Source: Panorpa germanica (taxonomy: Eukaryota > Arthropoda > Insecta > Mecoptera > Panorpidae). From it: DNA of 64,000 nt. The notes below the pieces were generated by a model. The model did no database searches. It was given only the letters and a program-made list of their open reading frames with translations, and was not told the DNA's origin. The translations under genes and the position numbers were made by a program. Shown piece after piece: positions 45,540 to 58,900 of this stretch. Position 1 is the first letter of the stretch, and every line of letters starts with the position of its first letter. The stretch covers positions 3,854,152 through 3,918,151 of the forward strand of contig OY783218.1 in the NCBI GenBank assembly GCA_963678705.1, read 5' to 3'.

Positions 45540-45960
45540 CAAAAAACGTAAACTTTTGTATTTTTTAACGTAATACTTCTTACTTAACGTTACGTTTTGT
45601 GATTTATCGAATTTTAACATAATTCTGCTACATTGTCATTAAATAAATGCAAAGATATTAAAAATCTTTTTCCAATATATTAAATTCTTATATAACATAA
45701 TTGACGATGTCAAAAAATAGCTTTTGTTATGTAAACTTATATAATATTAACTTTAAAAGAATTGTGTAGCAAGTAAACTTTTTTATGTTAGATAAACCAT
45801 AAATATATGTAGCGGGTAATATATTAATTAAGAGTTGGTTATTGTACTTTGCATTTATTTAACGACAAAATAAGAGAATTGTGTCAAACATTGGTAAATA
45901 ATAAAACATAAAGTTAGGTAAAAATAAAAATAATACGTTTTGTGTTTAGTGGATTAAATA
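45540..45960. mobile_element. Fold-back copy of repeat family M4
   Basis: 45546-45720 (ACGTAATACTTCTTACTTAA, then ACATTGTCATTAAATAAATG) recurs inverted at 45826-45960 (ATTTATTTAACGACAAAATA and so on), giving two arms around an approximately 100-bp centre. Related single arms lie at 17381-17620 and 22486-22670. Confidence 0.55.
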
Positions 45961-47356
45961 TTAGATAAATTGGTTCCATGCATGGTTCCAAACATAGATG
46001 CAAGATACATAAATATAAAAGTTTTTTTAATTTTATACAAGAGCATATAAAACAAACAAAAAATAATGATTTTCTTTTTAAAACTATTGCAATTGTTAAT
46101 TTTTATAATTCAAGAAATGCTTGTGTTCATAGCCGTCAAGAATCCGCTATTATACCTCCATATTAAGAATTTAGCAATGCAATGATTTATGTACTTACTA
46201 TGGGTACCCATAAAAAGTCATTTCTTATTAATTGCTTAGTAACAACTTTCAAAATTTGTTTACCCTTAAGAAATTAGTAATAAGTTTAACTCAAAAAACA
46301 TCAGATAATTTACTTAACACCCATCTATAAACTCAAAATGTGATTGTCAAACCCGTTTTGTGTTTACCGGGTATACATATATTATATACATACTAAAGGA
46401 AAACCTTTTTGTGATAAGTATAAAAGAGTCCTGTATAAAATCCATTTCATTATAATAACCATAATTTCATTCATAAAATAAAATATTATAATCGTGTTTA
46501 AAACATTTAAAAAATAAGTTATTTGTAATATCATTTATTTAATCATGACATCATCATTTGTAATCCTCTCATCCTTAAATTATTTCATTATAAGTTTAGA
46601 TTTTATTCTTTCATGTAAAATATACAATCATACAAAATGCATTTGCCTATTTATCTCTATGTCGTATATACGACATATGTACCCAGGACAAAGAATATTT
46701 ACCAACTGTGTTATATCGGTCTCTCGTGATTTGACAAATCGCACAAGTTTTATTTCACATCGCTGATTAGGATTAGGTTTTTTGTATGCTAGTTGTATAG
46801 TTATATTTCAACTCCAACTGTGGTCCAGACAGGTCCAGGAGGCTGTAGTACTTATAGCTAGATTAAATTAAAAGGTAAATAAAATTTCAGCAATAAAACA
46901 AACCTTCCCTTAATATTTATATTTGCATCTAAGAAACATACCAAAACATTGCTAAAATGACGACAGTCCGCCATCTTATATTCCTATATTAGTAACTTAC
47001 ATCTAATTTCATGGCGTCCAGTGAAGTTCAAGGACCAGGCAGTTGTTTTGTAAATTAATTCGTTTGTTTTGTTAAATATTTAGTGTATATTATTAAAATA
47101 AGTTATTTATACATATATATATATTTTATAAGTTAATAACAATGCATATGCAATGTGATTATTATCTGTCATACTATGTATTATGAATCTTAAATAGTGC
47201 TGGAATATTTTACAAATAATCGATGACGTCATAATAAATTCAAGGACTGAAATATTTTGGTAAAATATGTTTATGCGAATACTTATTTAAAGGCTAAGCA
47301 TCATTTTTTATTGCTTTTTTTTACAAAGAAAATCAAACTTTTAGCACAGAACTATA
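45961..47356. other. Intergenic stretch upstream of BTB gene
   Basis: Contains GTTTTGTGTTTACCGGG near 46360, a terminus-like motif of family M4. ATGGCGTCCAGTGAAG near 47011 opens only a 15-codon frame. The promoter or 5'UTR of the BTB gene is probably here, but no core element stands out. Confidence 0.35.
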
Positions 47357-50300
47357 ATGTCTGTACAACAATTTTGTTTGCGGTGGAACAACCATCAACC
47401 CAATTTTATTTCTGTATTTTCAAATCTACTACTTAATGAATCACTAGTAGATGTTACATTAGCTGCAGAAGGAAGACATCTTCAGGCACATAAAGTTGTT
47501 CTTTCTGCATGCAGCTCATACTTCCAGGTAACCTACGAGTTTTCTGCACGTTGTGAAAGTTGACAGATCTGTCAAAACATTCTGTCTGCTATAGGAAATA
47601 AACTTATATTCTATTAATTACAGTCGCTCTTCACTATAAATCCATGCCAACATCCAATTGTTATTTTAAAAGATGTAAAATACAACGATTTAAAGACGAT
47701 GGTAGACTTCATGTACTACGGAGAAGTAAATGTATCACAAGAACAATTACCGCATATATTAAAGACCGCAGAAATGTTAAAAATAAAAGGTTTAGCAGAA
47801 ATGCCAGATTCAACATCACTCACAAAATCTCAGAGTACATCGTCAGATCGGGCAGAAATATTAACTCCAGGAGACTCAACTTGGGGATCAGATCCACATC
47901 GACACACACCATCACCTTCACCAATGTCTCCTAACTCCAGAAGAAAAAGGTTTTTTTTATTTTATTGTGTCTTAAAATTTAAAAGTTTATAGTATAATTT
48001 TACAATGTGCAAAGATAGTGTTATAATCTTGATTATCAGAGCTCCAAGACAGGTATTACGTGTTTGTTATTAATAAAAAAAAGCAAATGTTAAGGTTGCT
48101 TGATGATAAAATTCACAACTCAAGAAGGTTCTCTACTATGGCTTATATATCTTTAAATACATAGATTTCGATATTAGTATTTACATATAATCGATAAAAT
48201 AAAATCTCAATCAGTGGATATATTATATCAAAGTCCTCGGAGATTCGAGGAATCTGAAGAGTTATTGCCAAATATTTATAGTGACGATATAGTTAACGGT
48301 ATGAACAGAAAATGCTACTACTTTCCAACAAAAATTCATAATATTAAACAAAAGGATATTTTCTTGTGAAAAAAATCATTGATTGTTTTTTTATTTCAAT
48401 ATATAGATATGTTTAAAGTTAAAAGTTTAAATGTTTTAACTAAGTTTTAAATTTTAGGCTGCGAAAATCATCTACAGGATCCGGATCATTGTCAACAGAA
48501 CGAAATTCCGAAGAACATCAACATTCAATTGATATAACATCGCCTACAATAATTAAACCCGAGCCAACTCCATATATTGCATCTAGTCTAAGTAGTATGA
48601 GAAACTCTAAACAGGAAACAAGCACTGAATCAGAAACACCTCTGGAAAGTTCTCAAGAGAGCTTGGATGAAGATCAACCGCCACAATTAGGCACTGTATG
48701 TATATACCATAATTCCTGGTTATGTTGCAATGTTACATTCTCTATATATCTAATAAGAAATAAAATTCTATCCTTATGTTCTTCAATAAAGTTATTGAAT
48801 AAATTGTTGGAATTGAAAAATCAGTCGGTAACTTGGTGATTTATTTTTTTAGCACAAACCTGATAACGAATCCAACATAAGTGTTGTTCAATCCATGGGA
48901 ACAAATGTAGTTGAAATGGCTGGGCCATCGGTTTCTGCTAGCTGTTCCCAAAGTACGCAACATCCAGGTAAACAAAATAATTGAACCTTATTTTAACTAT
49001 TTAATTATGTTTTATTGTTTATTTGTTTAACACTATTAAGAAATTAAAAGAAAAATTACTTTGGCATAAACTAATATACGACGTTAGTTATATTGCAATT
49101 GATATTCCCAACATTATGTATTATAACAGTTATAAGATAAGGTATTTCATGTAATCAAGCTAAAGTAATACTTTTCATAAGCTTCATCATATTTTGTTTT
49201 AATTTGTGAAGTCGCACATTAAGATTTGATTACCTACTTATAAAATCGAAATTAACTAAGCTTTATTATATTATAATAAATCATTTGTCTATTATTTAGA
49301 TCTCGGCTCAATTGTTAATAAATTCACGCAGAGCTCTGCGTTGTGACAGTGCAGTGTTTCAATAATTGCCACATATCCTCTAAGTCTTAAATAGTCGATA
49401 CAAAAGTCCACTTGCAATTTCTGGGATGAGAGCTCAATGGTTGAAGTGTGAATAGTTTTACTTTAATAAATATAAATATTTCTTAAGTCATCTTTAAAAT
49501 GCTTCACCAAAGTACATATAATCATGGTTAATTATCCCCAAACATATCACATTTTTGTAATTAAAAGTATTGCTTACAATGGAGAGGGGTTTCCATAGGC
49601 CACTTTGTAAATTCATATTCTGTCTATGAGTTTGTCGTTAATAGTATAGGGCTATAAAGTGAATATGTAATATTTTTCTTAAGTAATTCACTGCAAAAAC
49701 ACTGTTCATAAGTTTTAACCATTGAGAAGAGATTTAAAATGAAGAAAGAAACATTTGACCAACTGAAATATTAAAAGAAATAATTCTCTCCTTATCCCAG
49801 GACTGCAATGGACATTGGTTGAACACAGTTATCCCCGATTCGCGCTCTCGTCGTGTCAGACATCAATGGACGGAACAACACCCACTGCTCCCCCCACATC
49901 ACAAGCAGTTCCAATGCAATATTCTACCCCATCCTACCCTTCTCAAGTAATCAGTGTAAATTCGTGTGCAGTAGTTGGAAATTATCAAAATAACGAATCC
50001 GATCACAATAACACTTCTCCTCAAATAATGGGTAGTCCAGGTGTCACAAATTATCATCCTTCACCTTGTCCCTCTCCTAGTAGTCAACAAGTAACCACAA
50101 ATAATACACCACGCCCCAAAAGATCAAAGAATCCACAAGCAGAAGAAAATTTTGTAAGAGCTATTGAAGCAGTAAGATTTGGCGGAATTGGCTTTTGTAA
50201 AGCGGCAAGAATGTATGGAGTCAATAATCGTACATTATGGTTGGAATTCAAGAAACGTGGCTATCCAAATACACGACCAAGTATAAAGAATAGAGTAAAG

Positions 50301-50573
50301 TTAGAAAATTTATCACCTCCTCCTCCTCCAGCACCTGTTTCACAACCAGAAGAGTACGCTACTCCAAGTCCTACGGTAAGCATGCCTACGTCAGAGGCCG
50401 GATCCGTGATGTGTCCACCGCATCCTATGGGTATGATGGGTTTCCTGGATACAAGACATGTTGAATTTTCACCGGGAATGCATGCCATGTCACGTCAACG
50501 GTTTCCAGATGGACCAGTTAATATGAATCCGTCTCCAATTAATTTACACGGCGTGAATTATAACACCATGTGA
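47357..50573 (+). CDS. BTB/POZ transcription factor, pipsqueak-HTH isoform
   Basis: Five exons join in phase: 47357-47527, 47624-47949, 48458-48695, 48853-48967 and 49801-50573, giving 540 aa. Residues 1-120 are a BTB domain of the insect type ([50 protein letters not shown]), used for dimerisation of nuclear regulators. A Ser/Pro/Thr-rich linker follows. At about 393-440 is a pipsqueak-type helix-turn-helix ([30 protein letters not shown]), which binds DNA. The C-terminus is Pro/Met rich. The layout resembles bric-a-brac/lola/pipsqueak family genes; the exact orthologue is not assigned. An alternative 3' end lies at 52292-53180. AATAAA occurs at 50630. Confidence 0.9.
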
Positions 50574-52291
50574 ACTATGTATGATGTGTGTGTTATGCCA
50601 TAAGTGAAAATAACAACCACACATAAACGAATAAAAATACAATCAAGCAATCAGTACATAGCAATCTTACATTCTCATTGATTTGAATGTAAATTCTATG
50701 AACACAAGTATTGTTTATTACAACACAGAAAATAACATAATATTTGTTATTAGTTTGGTATTAAATACACACACTAGACATAAAAACTGTATTAACATGT
50801 TACGAAAACTGCCATAATACACTAAAAAAGTTCTTAAATAAACTCAAAATTTGGACTACCTGTGATTAGACCTATATTATGTTCATATAATTAATTATTA
50901 ATACTATTCTAAGAATCTCAATAACAAGGACCTAAAACAACTTTTATAAAAAGTAGTGTAAAACTTATTTACAAATTCCGATTAATGTATATTTCGTGTT
51001 ATAATTTAAGTATAGTATTCTGTAGATATATGCAAATAGGCTGATAGTCATATCTTTATATATGCGAATTAGTATAAGTGCCATTTTTAGTCTTTTTATT
51101 TATACACATATTTATATAAGAATTTATAACGATTGTATTTATTCCGATAAATGTATCTCCTAAACACAAAACATGCATATTACCTTCATGTTGTCTTCTT
51201 AAGATTATTTTAATCCCTGAAAAGGTTTCTTCTAATTATATGATTGAATTAATTCAAAAAAGATTTTATATTTTTAATGTGAAATAAACCTTAAATATAC
51301 ATTGATGAGTTTGGCGGGGAAATAAATGCATACATACCATGCTGAATTAACAAATTCATTTAACAATAGCTCAGTAGTTTGAATCTCTGCCTATATATTC
51401 TTGGAAAATTTTATTCTGTAAACTAATTCGATTTGTTTGTGCAAGTCTCTTACCGTTACGATATTAGAGGAAGACTTAATACAATTATATTAATTCGTAT
51501 TTGACATATAAACAGTAATATTACTATAGTCTCTACGTGAAATGTAATGTGTGATTGTTTTTACCAGTGACAGGATTACATTTTGTCGTTGTGTGTAATT
51601 TATCATATCATGGAAAATCAATCACTCCAATCTCAAATATTTTAAGAAATTTGTGCCCTTCGTAATGCATCAACGAGTAGTCATTACATTTAGGTTTTTG
51701 GACCATTAAAAAGATATTGTCATGCACTTGATCACAGATTATAAAAGGTTTGTATGTACAGTAAAGAAATCCACTTGAATATTCAAGCGAAACAATTTTC
51801 TTTTATAATCCAAGTATAACTGGTATGAGTCCTCATATAATTGGCGATCAAAATATCTCATACATCAACTTGCTAAATGAAGAACATCGTCAATAATAAA
51901 GCAAATGAAAATGAAATATATAGCTTAACACCTTGAAAGTATTTTACTAAACTGACTTTATTTAATCATATTAGACATTAGTGTCCAACAGTAAATACCT
52001 ATAACAATAAGGATATTTTATAACCGTACACTATTATAAATGCCGTTATCAATCTGCATAGTTTTTACAAGTAAACGATCATAAAATTGATTTTAAACGT
52101 TTTACAGTATTATTGTAAAATTGAAATTAGTTTTATAATTATGTGTAGATATTTTAAAGCGTGTATGTGTAGATTGTATTTATTTTAGCTAGTCAATAAA
52201 TAGAAATTATATAAATCATATTTTTAATTACTTACCTTTAAATTATGTATAAAGTTTCAAATCTGAATTGATAACTGTATTGAATTCGCAG
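50574..52291 (+). other. 3'UTR of the HTH isoform and intron before the alternative exons
   Basis: AT-rich, with AATAAA at 50630-50635 and further downstream candidates. No additional coding exon was recognised. Confidence 0.5.
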
Positions 52292-53180
52292 CAAAATTAT
52301 CATCGACTACAATGGGAAGCAAGCGGGGTCGTTTGTTAATGAGACAACACCGAGTTAAAAAGGATACGGATCCAAGTCTAACAACTCCAGAAATTGAGGT
52401 TCCGTCTCCTTCACATTTATTGTCAGTTCCGCATCTACGCATAGAACGTCACTCTTCCGAACCTGCTCCTGGTACATCTCCCCCATCTCCAAATCTTTTG
52501 TCAGTGCCATCATCAACGTACCTAACAAAGCAACATTCTCACCCTCTGCTACCCAGTCAATCTCCTCCAACACTGGTTATGCATAGACAGATGTCTCATC
52601 CACTATCAAATCCACAAGCCAGTTCTACTCCGCTTCACATACAATTTATTGCAACGTCTCTTAAGAGTGAACACGACGCCGGGCTTAGAGCTATGAGTCC
52701 TGCTGTTGTTATAATGGGAGATCAAAATAGTTCAATGCATGAAACTACTTCCAGAATTAGGAATGAAGAATTAAGAAGATCAGCTTCGTCACCGCAAGTA
52801 ATTATAACATTTATGACAACCTTATGACTATTTATAATATGTAATGAGTATGTAACTATTTTCAGAACTTCTCATCACGTGAATTGGAAGTTATAGAAGG
52901 AACTCGTTCAAGTCATTGTCCTGTTGTCCGTCCAGGGCCTGCATTGGGTTGCAATTTCTGTTGGAATACCATAGATAATCATGGTAGAATATTACGACGA
53001 AAGACTAAGTATCATTGTCCAGAATGTCAAACAAATTTGTGCATCGTGCCTTGTTTTCAAGAATATCATGAAAAACAAGCTCAAGGTCACAATGAGGGCA
53101 ACAGTCAGAACGAAATGTCTGGAAAAGGTTCTTTGTCATCAAATATACTTAAGCAATATCCAAAAACGGGTTCATTTTAA
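52292..53180 (+). CDS. Alternative 3' exons of the BTB gene: piggyBac-type Cys-rich end
   Basis: Exons 52292-52797 and 52866-53180 have good acceptors (TTCGCAG and TTTTCAG). The first is in phase with the donor at 48968, exactly like the HTH exon, so splicing from exon 4 would give a 556-aa protein. The first exon encodes a Ser/Pro/His-rich linker (SHLLSVPHLR). The second encodes a zinc ribbon, GCNFCW...KYHCPECQTNLC, followed by IVPCFQEYHE. This C-x2-C...C-x2-C...LCxxPCFxxYH pattern is the one found at the C-terminus of piggyBac transposases. The HTH exon ends in a stop, so the two ends are alternatives. An independent gene is possible, but there is no convincing start and the phase fits. Confidence 0.8.
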
Positions 53181-54898
53181 TTTTTTAATCGTCCATTAAA
53201 TGTATCCTGTCTATATTTTGTATAGACAGTACTTACATCGAGTAATACATATTTAGATCAACAAATACATATTATTATGTATATCTGTTTATCATGTTAT
53301 TATTGAATATAGTCAAAATCACGATAGTTCGGCGGTGACTTATACTTAAAAGAGGTTATAAGAGCGGTATAAATCTATAATACGATAATAAATTTTATCT
53401 TATTCGTTTCTATATACATTATAGAAAAATAAGTGAGTCAGTGCTTTTTAGTTCTCACAGTGGAACAGACTACTTGCGGTCTCCCGCTTTTTCAGTGGGG
53501 TGCATTGTAGTTGTTTCGCATAAATACATAACATATAAGTTTCTACTTTAATGTTTATCAATAGACTACTCTTTCGAAGAAGTCTGTATTTCATATATCT
53601 GTCAAAGTACCACCTTACATTCTACAAGCAGTCGTATATTTCACAATACTTGGAATAGATGTAACTTCGTACAGTACGATCACATGTATGATAAAGTGCG
53701 TTAATGCGAAACAACTTCAACATCGCAAGTAGTTTCCAATGCCTTAGGCGACAGCAGTCAGAAAACAACGCTGAGTAATTTGATGAGAAAGTGGTCAAAT
53801 AATTTTCATGATAAACAGATATATATATATATAAAAAAAAAAAAGAAACAAAAAAAATATTTTTGATTAAAGAAATATTGAAATGTGCTATTATATTAAA
53901 TATTTTATTTTATAAAATGTTATATATTTATATATGTATGTATATATATAAATGTCAGATATCAAATTTATCTGTGATTTTGAGTAGTACACAACTTTCT
54001 TATTTTAAAAACAAAATGGAAATTTGCTCTCCTGTTAATCCGCTGGTGTGATACCTTAGCTAATTTATGTGTGTTAGGCGAAATGAGTTAGACTATTCTG
54101 AGTCCTAGATATTTTTATTTGAAAATTTACACTCAGAGATAAAGAATGTTATGTATTAAATTATAATATTTAATCATAAATGTTCAAACATATTTCAAAG
54201 CTGTACCTGTCAATGTCTAGAAAACACCCTGTAATAGAGCTGTTATTGTAACTTATATATTGTATAAAAACAAATAATTGTATATATGGAATTGTAAATA
54301 CAGATGTATTTAGTTTAATCGTTATTTATTACAACTATTCACTAATCGGGGAATTAACAGTGATTTCACATCATTGTTTATTTATGAAATTCGGTTCGTT
54401 TTCGTTCAGTTTACCGTCATTAACTCCTGCAAAACACATAAGCTGGATGTCACCTTCATTCATAATTCATATAATATTTACTTAAGCAAATCTTAATATC
54501 GTATTCTTAAAAATCTTATTTTATTATTTTATAGCATTTAATTCTTAAAAAGGTGTTATTAAGGATTAAATACTAGAAAAGGGAAAATTTATTTTTAAAA
54601 AGCAATAAAATACTAAAATTGATCTTGGACAATGCCAAAGGTAAATCTGGCAAAGTCGTTGAACACTTTTTTTATCTTTTTAATTCATTAAACGTTGGCC
54701 TATTTTTGATTAGTATTTTGATTGTGTTAACATATAATCAATTACACTTGTTATCAACGAAACCCAGATTATATAGCGCTAATGCTGAAATCGAACTTTA
54801 AGGTTTTTTCTCAACCACTATGTCGTCTTTTTATTAAATTGTGTGATGTTCTTAAGTAACATATCCTATAAAAAAAACGAAGTGCTGTTGTTTAGAGA
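53181..54898. other. 3'UTR and convergent intergenic stretch
   Basis: Between the BTB gene (+) and NDUFS3 (-). AT-rich with a (TA)n tract near 53820-53834 and more AT repeats to 53960. No gene recognised. Confidence 0.45.
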
Positions 54899-54904
54899 TT
54901 TTAT
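54899..54904 (-). terminator. Poly(A) signal of NDUFS3
   Basis: AATAAA on the minus strand, about 65 bases after the stop codon at 54970-54968. Confidence 0.65.
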
Positions 54905-54967
54905 TTACATAATTAAATACACATTTTAGTTAAGTTGAAACTAATAGCACAATTTTTCTACATTGTC

Positions 54968-56120
54968 TTATTTCTTTACACCCTCAGGCTTTTTAGGGGT
55001 ATCTTCAGATTTTTTAGGGATTTCTTCGGCAGCGTTTCTAAAATTGGGAAACTGTTCCCATGGAGCAGACAACTCAAATCGTCTAAATTCTTGTGCTAAT
55101 TCCAATGGTTCAACAACAACTCTTTTCTTTTCATCATCGTAACGTACCTAGTGAAATATATCAATTTTATTTATTTATATTATTTCAGCAGTATTAATAT
55201 ACTCATATTTAATATAGACGATGAAATACCTCAACATATCCAGATAGTGGAAAATCGCGACGGAAGGGATGGCCTTCAAAACCATAGTCTGTCAAAATAC
55301 GACGTAAATCTGGATGATTTGCAAAGAATACTCCATACATGTCCCAGATCTCGCGTTCATACCAATTAGCGGCTTTAAACACATCGTTACAAGAGTCTAT
55401 GGGAGTCAATTCGTCGGTGTAAGTCTTCACACGAATGCGCGAATTAAATCGAAGAGATAGAATATTGTAAATGATCTAAATTAAAGATAATATACATTTA
55501 ATCAAAACATTGTTGTAGCTATAAGTATTTTAGTAGCAATATAAAAATTTTACCTCAAATCTAAACTCACGACTGGGAACATCCATTCCAGCAATATCTG
55601 TCAAATTGGCGAACTGAGCATTGTGATGATCTTTAAGGAATTGCAAAACTGGTACCACTCCTTCAGGTACAATAAGTAATTCTAATTCATCTCCTGATGT
55701 AAGCTGAACCTTCTGGACATATTTCGGTAAACATTCCGCAACATATTTACCAAAATCTGTCAGTTGAGAGCGTTGTACAGCATCGAACTTGCGAACAGTA
55801 GCTTCAATAGATATATAATATTTTTACAAATAAATATATATAATTTTTTTAATGATATAAAAGTATAAAACACTAGGTTATGTAAGTTGAAGTAACCTAA
55901 AATTGATACTTTAAAAGCTTTAATATGCTTACGTCTAGTTTCCACTGCTACTTCTGTGGTTTTAAAACGAAGGGTTTGAGCCTGCAGAGAACTTATTATC
56001 CCTAAAATAATTGAAATATATCATTTTTAGCTCATCACATTTACAAAGTTATTATTATTTCATATCAATACCCTTATTTCCCAATTTTGATTTTATGACT
56101 TGTCTTAATAAAGAGGCCAT
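54968..56120 (-). CDS. NDUFS3: NADH dehydrogenase [ubiquinone] iron-sulfur protein 3 (complex I 30-kDa subunit)
   Basis: Five minus-strand exons join in phase: 56120-56072, 56001-55933, 55801-55554, 55475-55230 and 55147-54968, giving 263 aa. The N-terminus [16 protein letters not shown] is a basic mitochondrial presequence. The core reads [66 protein letters not shown] and [18 protein letters not shown]. These are hallmark segments of the conserved NuoC/30-kDa subunit in the hydrophilic arm of respiratory complex I. The Lys/Pro-rich C-terminus is typical of animal members. Length and order match the family. The gene is head-to-head with the BTB-pipsqueak gene, ATGs 448 bp apart. Confidence 0.96.
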
Positions 56121-56568
56121 GACTAAACACTGTATAGTATCTAAATTGTAATTAAATTTTTGTTATTAAAATATGTATTTCAAAAAAGTATATAAATAAG
56201 AAAATTTGACATGAATAAGATTAAATAAGAATATTAAAATTTACATGTTAACTTCAAGTGACTTCAAGCTTAACCTGGAGACAATGTATACGAAGTTAAT
56301 AATGTCTTTAATAGATGGAGCTACAACTCCCGTCATATTTCCCCTTACATTTCAATTGACATCTCAAATGTCATCTGATTTTATAGCAACTGTCAAATCT
56401 GGTATTCATTTCTATTTTAGTTAGAAATATTTATAATAAGTAAAATTTCTTTTACATTTCATATTAAATAGCTTTTACTACCTTTAACCTTAATAGCTAT
56501 TTAATTCATTTTAAGTTGGGGTAATTGCAAGTCAAAAATCATAATAGATTATATAACCTAAAATTACT
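56121..56568. promoter_or_regulatory. Divergent promoter region between NDUFS3 and BTB-pipsqueak gene
   Basis: 448 bp separate the two start codons on opposite strands, so both 5'UTRs and promoters must lie here. No TATA box stands out on either side, which fits a housekeeping-type bidirectional promoter. Confidence 0.55.
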
Positions 56569-58196
56569 ATGGAAGAAAATATAAGCTTTAAATGGGCCAA
56601 TTATAATACTAATATATGTAGGGTATTTTATGATTTATGGCATTGTGATTCGTTATTGGATGTCATAATATCTGCAGAAAACAGACAAATAAAAGCTCAT
56701 AGATTAATACTTTGTGCCTGCAGCGAATATTTCAGATCAATTTTAGCTAATTGTGAAGATAATCAACCAATGATTATTTTAAGCAATGTAAAATTTGATG
56801 ATATTAAATTAATTATAAACTTTATTTATGCTGGAGAAATTAATGTTAACACCTCAAACATATTTTCTATATTGGACTTAGCAAGAGAACTTAAAATTTA
56901 TGGCCTTATGGATTTTGATGAGTTTGGAAACATAAATAATACTGTAACATTAAACTACAATAGTATTTCATCGTCAAACGAAAACTTTATGCATGACAAT
57001 GTAGAAGAATTGGAAGATAATGATATGAGACTAGATGCTGCAAACTCTACAAATGAAATCTGTGATCGTGGTGAACACTTTGATATTTTCGCAAAATGTC
57101 AGGATTATGCTACAGATGCTTATATTCAAATATCTATGGCTCAAGAAAGCAACCATGATCCATCTAATGGTAATGAAGGTATTTCAATAAAACCAAATAA
57201 ATTATTATTTAAAATACCTGCTGAGTTATATAAACATGAGGAGCATATTAAAAATTGCGATGTTACAATAAATAATTGTAACATTTTCGATAATGAGCTT
57301 GAACACGAAATAGGTAACACAGAAGATGTTTGCCAAACAACTGATACTAAGAAGCCAAATAAATTATATGATAAAAATACATTGGATCAAGCTTTAGATG
57401 AAATAAGAGCTGGAAATACTCTAGCCAAAGTATCACTTATGTATAATATTCCAAGGTCTTCGTTGTATAGCAAAGCGAAGGCAAATAATGCTTTAGTAAT
57501 AACTCGAAACGGAAGGACTGACTCGGAAATTAATACCGCTATAGATGCTGTTATCAATTGTGGGTGTTCTCTATCTGAAGCATCTAAGAAATTCAATATA
57601 CCCAAAACAGTGTTGTGGCGACGAGTTAAAAAATATAATAAGAATTATGGTGGAACAAGAAAGTTTAAAAGGTCAACAGCGATCAAAATTTCTACTCAAC
57701 GCAATGATGCCATCAAAGCTCTGGAAAAAGGAGAATCAATAACCACAGTATCAATTAACTATCAAATTCCCAAAAGCACATTATTTAGAGAAAAAGCACG
57801 ATTAGTAGAAATCGGTTAGTAAATCAAAGTATTTTTTTTTTTTCAAAAGTTATATGAATAAAATATGCAGATGAATCCAAGAGAATTAATAATGTTTTCT
57901 TTTTTTTTTACACTTTTAAAGGAAAATTACCAAAAAGTTGTTTGAAAAAACGAGGACAAGAATGTAAGAAACGACTTCAAGAAGCTATTTCTGCCTGTAG
58001 ACAGGGAGTTCTCTCTCAAAGCGCAGCCGCACACAAATATAATGTTTCCAAAACGACGATATGGCGGCATATGCAACAAAATCCTCAAAATATGGCAATT
58101 GCCGATTTTGTCGAAGTTCCTCCTTTTTTCTCTTCCGATAATTTATCTTCTAAACAATCCGTTTTTGAAAGTGGCTTTATTAAACAAGAATGTTAA
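56569..58196 (+). CDS. BTB protein with four pipsqueak helix-turn-helix repeats
   Basis: Exons 56569-57814 and 57922-58196 join in phase to give 506 aa. Residues 1-120 form a diverged BTB domain (FKWANYNTNI, SLLDVIISAE, AHRLILCACS, YAGEINVNTS). An acidic linker follows. From about residue 265 there are four Psq-type HTH units, with cores LDQALDEIRAGNTLAKVSLM, INTAIDAVINCGCSLSEASK, RNDAIKALEKGESITTVSIN and, in exon 2, RLQEAISACRQGVLSQSAAA. Each is followed by a Y/F-NIP or YNVSK..(L/I)(Y/W/F) recognition-helix segment. Drosophila Pipsqueak likewise has four tandem repeats that bind GAGA-like sites, but this BTB is well diverged, so I call it pipsqueak-like only. It is likely a nuclear, sequence-specific DNA-binding protein. 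Confidence 0.88.
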
Positions 58197-58900
58197 TTCA
58201 AGACAAATTAAATTATTTATTAAAAGAAATGAATACTTTTTACAAAAGAAATTATTTAGAAATCTTCAAAATATTTACTTCTTAATTAATATAATAAATG
58301 GATAACTACTTCTAATAATCATAATATCAAAATAAGTCGGTGCTAATGTTTTATTAAAAGGTGTGAAAAGAAATATAAATTTTGTACATATTTACTAAAA
58401 TAAATAATATATTTTTCTGAGTAGGGAAATGATACATTACAAATATTTCTTTTATTGAAAAATTACCCGTTTGCTGTATAAAAAACAAATATTAAATTTA
58501 CGTATTTGTTTTCGAAAGATCTTCATATCACATTATGCAAAATTTTTGTGCTTTATGCTAGAATAAATTGTTTTACTAGTTGTATATTGTTTTTTTTATA
58601 TTTATACATTTTAAATATTCCGCAATTTCATTTTAGTATGCAATTCACTCAATAAAGTCTCTGTGGTATATCCTGGTAATTGCGGCCGTGTTGTACATTA
58701 TCTCTGGGCAATAAGTTCATATCCGGCACTACGAGCACTACCTCAGTCCACCTCAGTCTGCCTTACTGCATTCATAAGCCGCCGCTTGCAATCACAACTA
58801 ACAGGGTTGTGTCGCGTTCTAAATCACCGTTTATCCGGATCACTTCAACGCTTTTGCATTTTGCAGTAATTTTTTTTAACTGCTAAGTTTTGTTTGTCGT
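58197..58900 (+). other. 3' flank of BTB-psq gene and 5'UTR/promoter of eIF1
   Basis: The first about 420 bp are AT-rich. From about 58660 the GC content rises (GTAATTGCGGCCGTG, GGATCACTTCAACGC), a probable eIF1 core promoter and 5'UTR leading to ATG 58901. No TATA box. Confidence 0.45.

Noticed and set aside
47644-47934. 96-codon frame overlapping BTB exon 2
   Set aside because: Out of frame with the BTB domain, which is unambiguous in the phase used.
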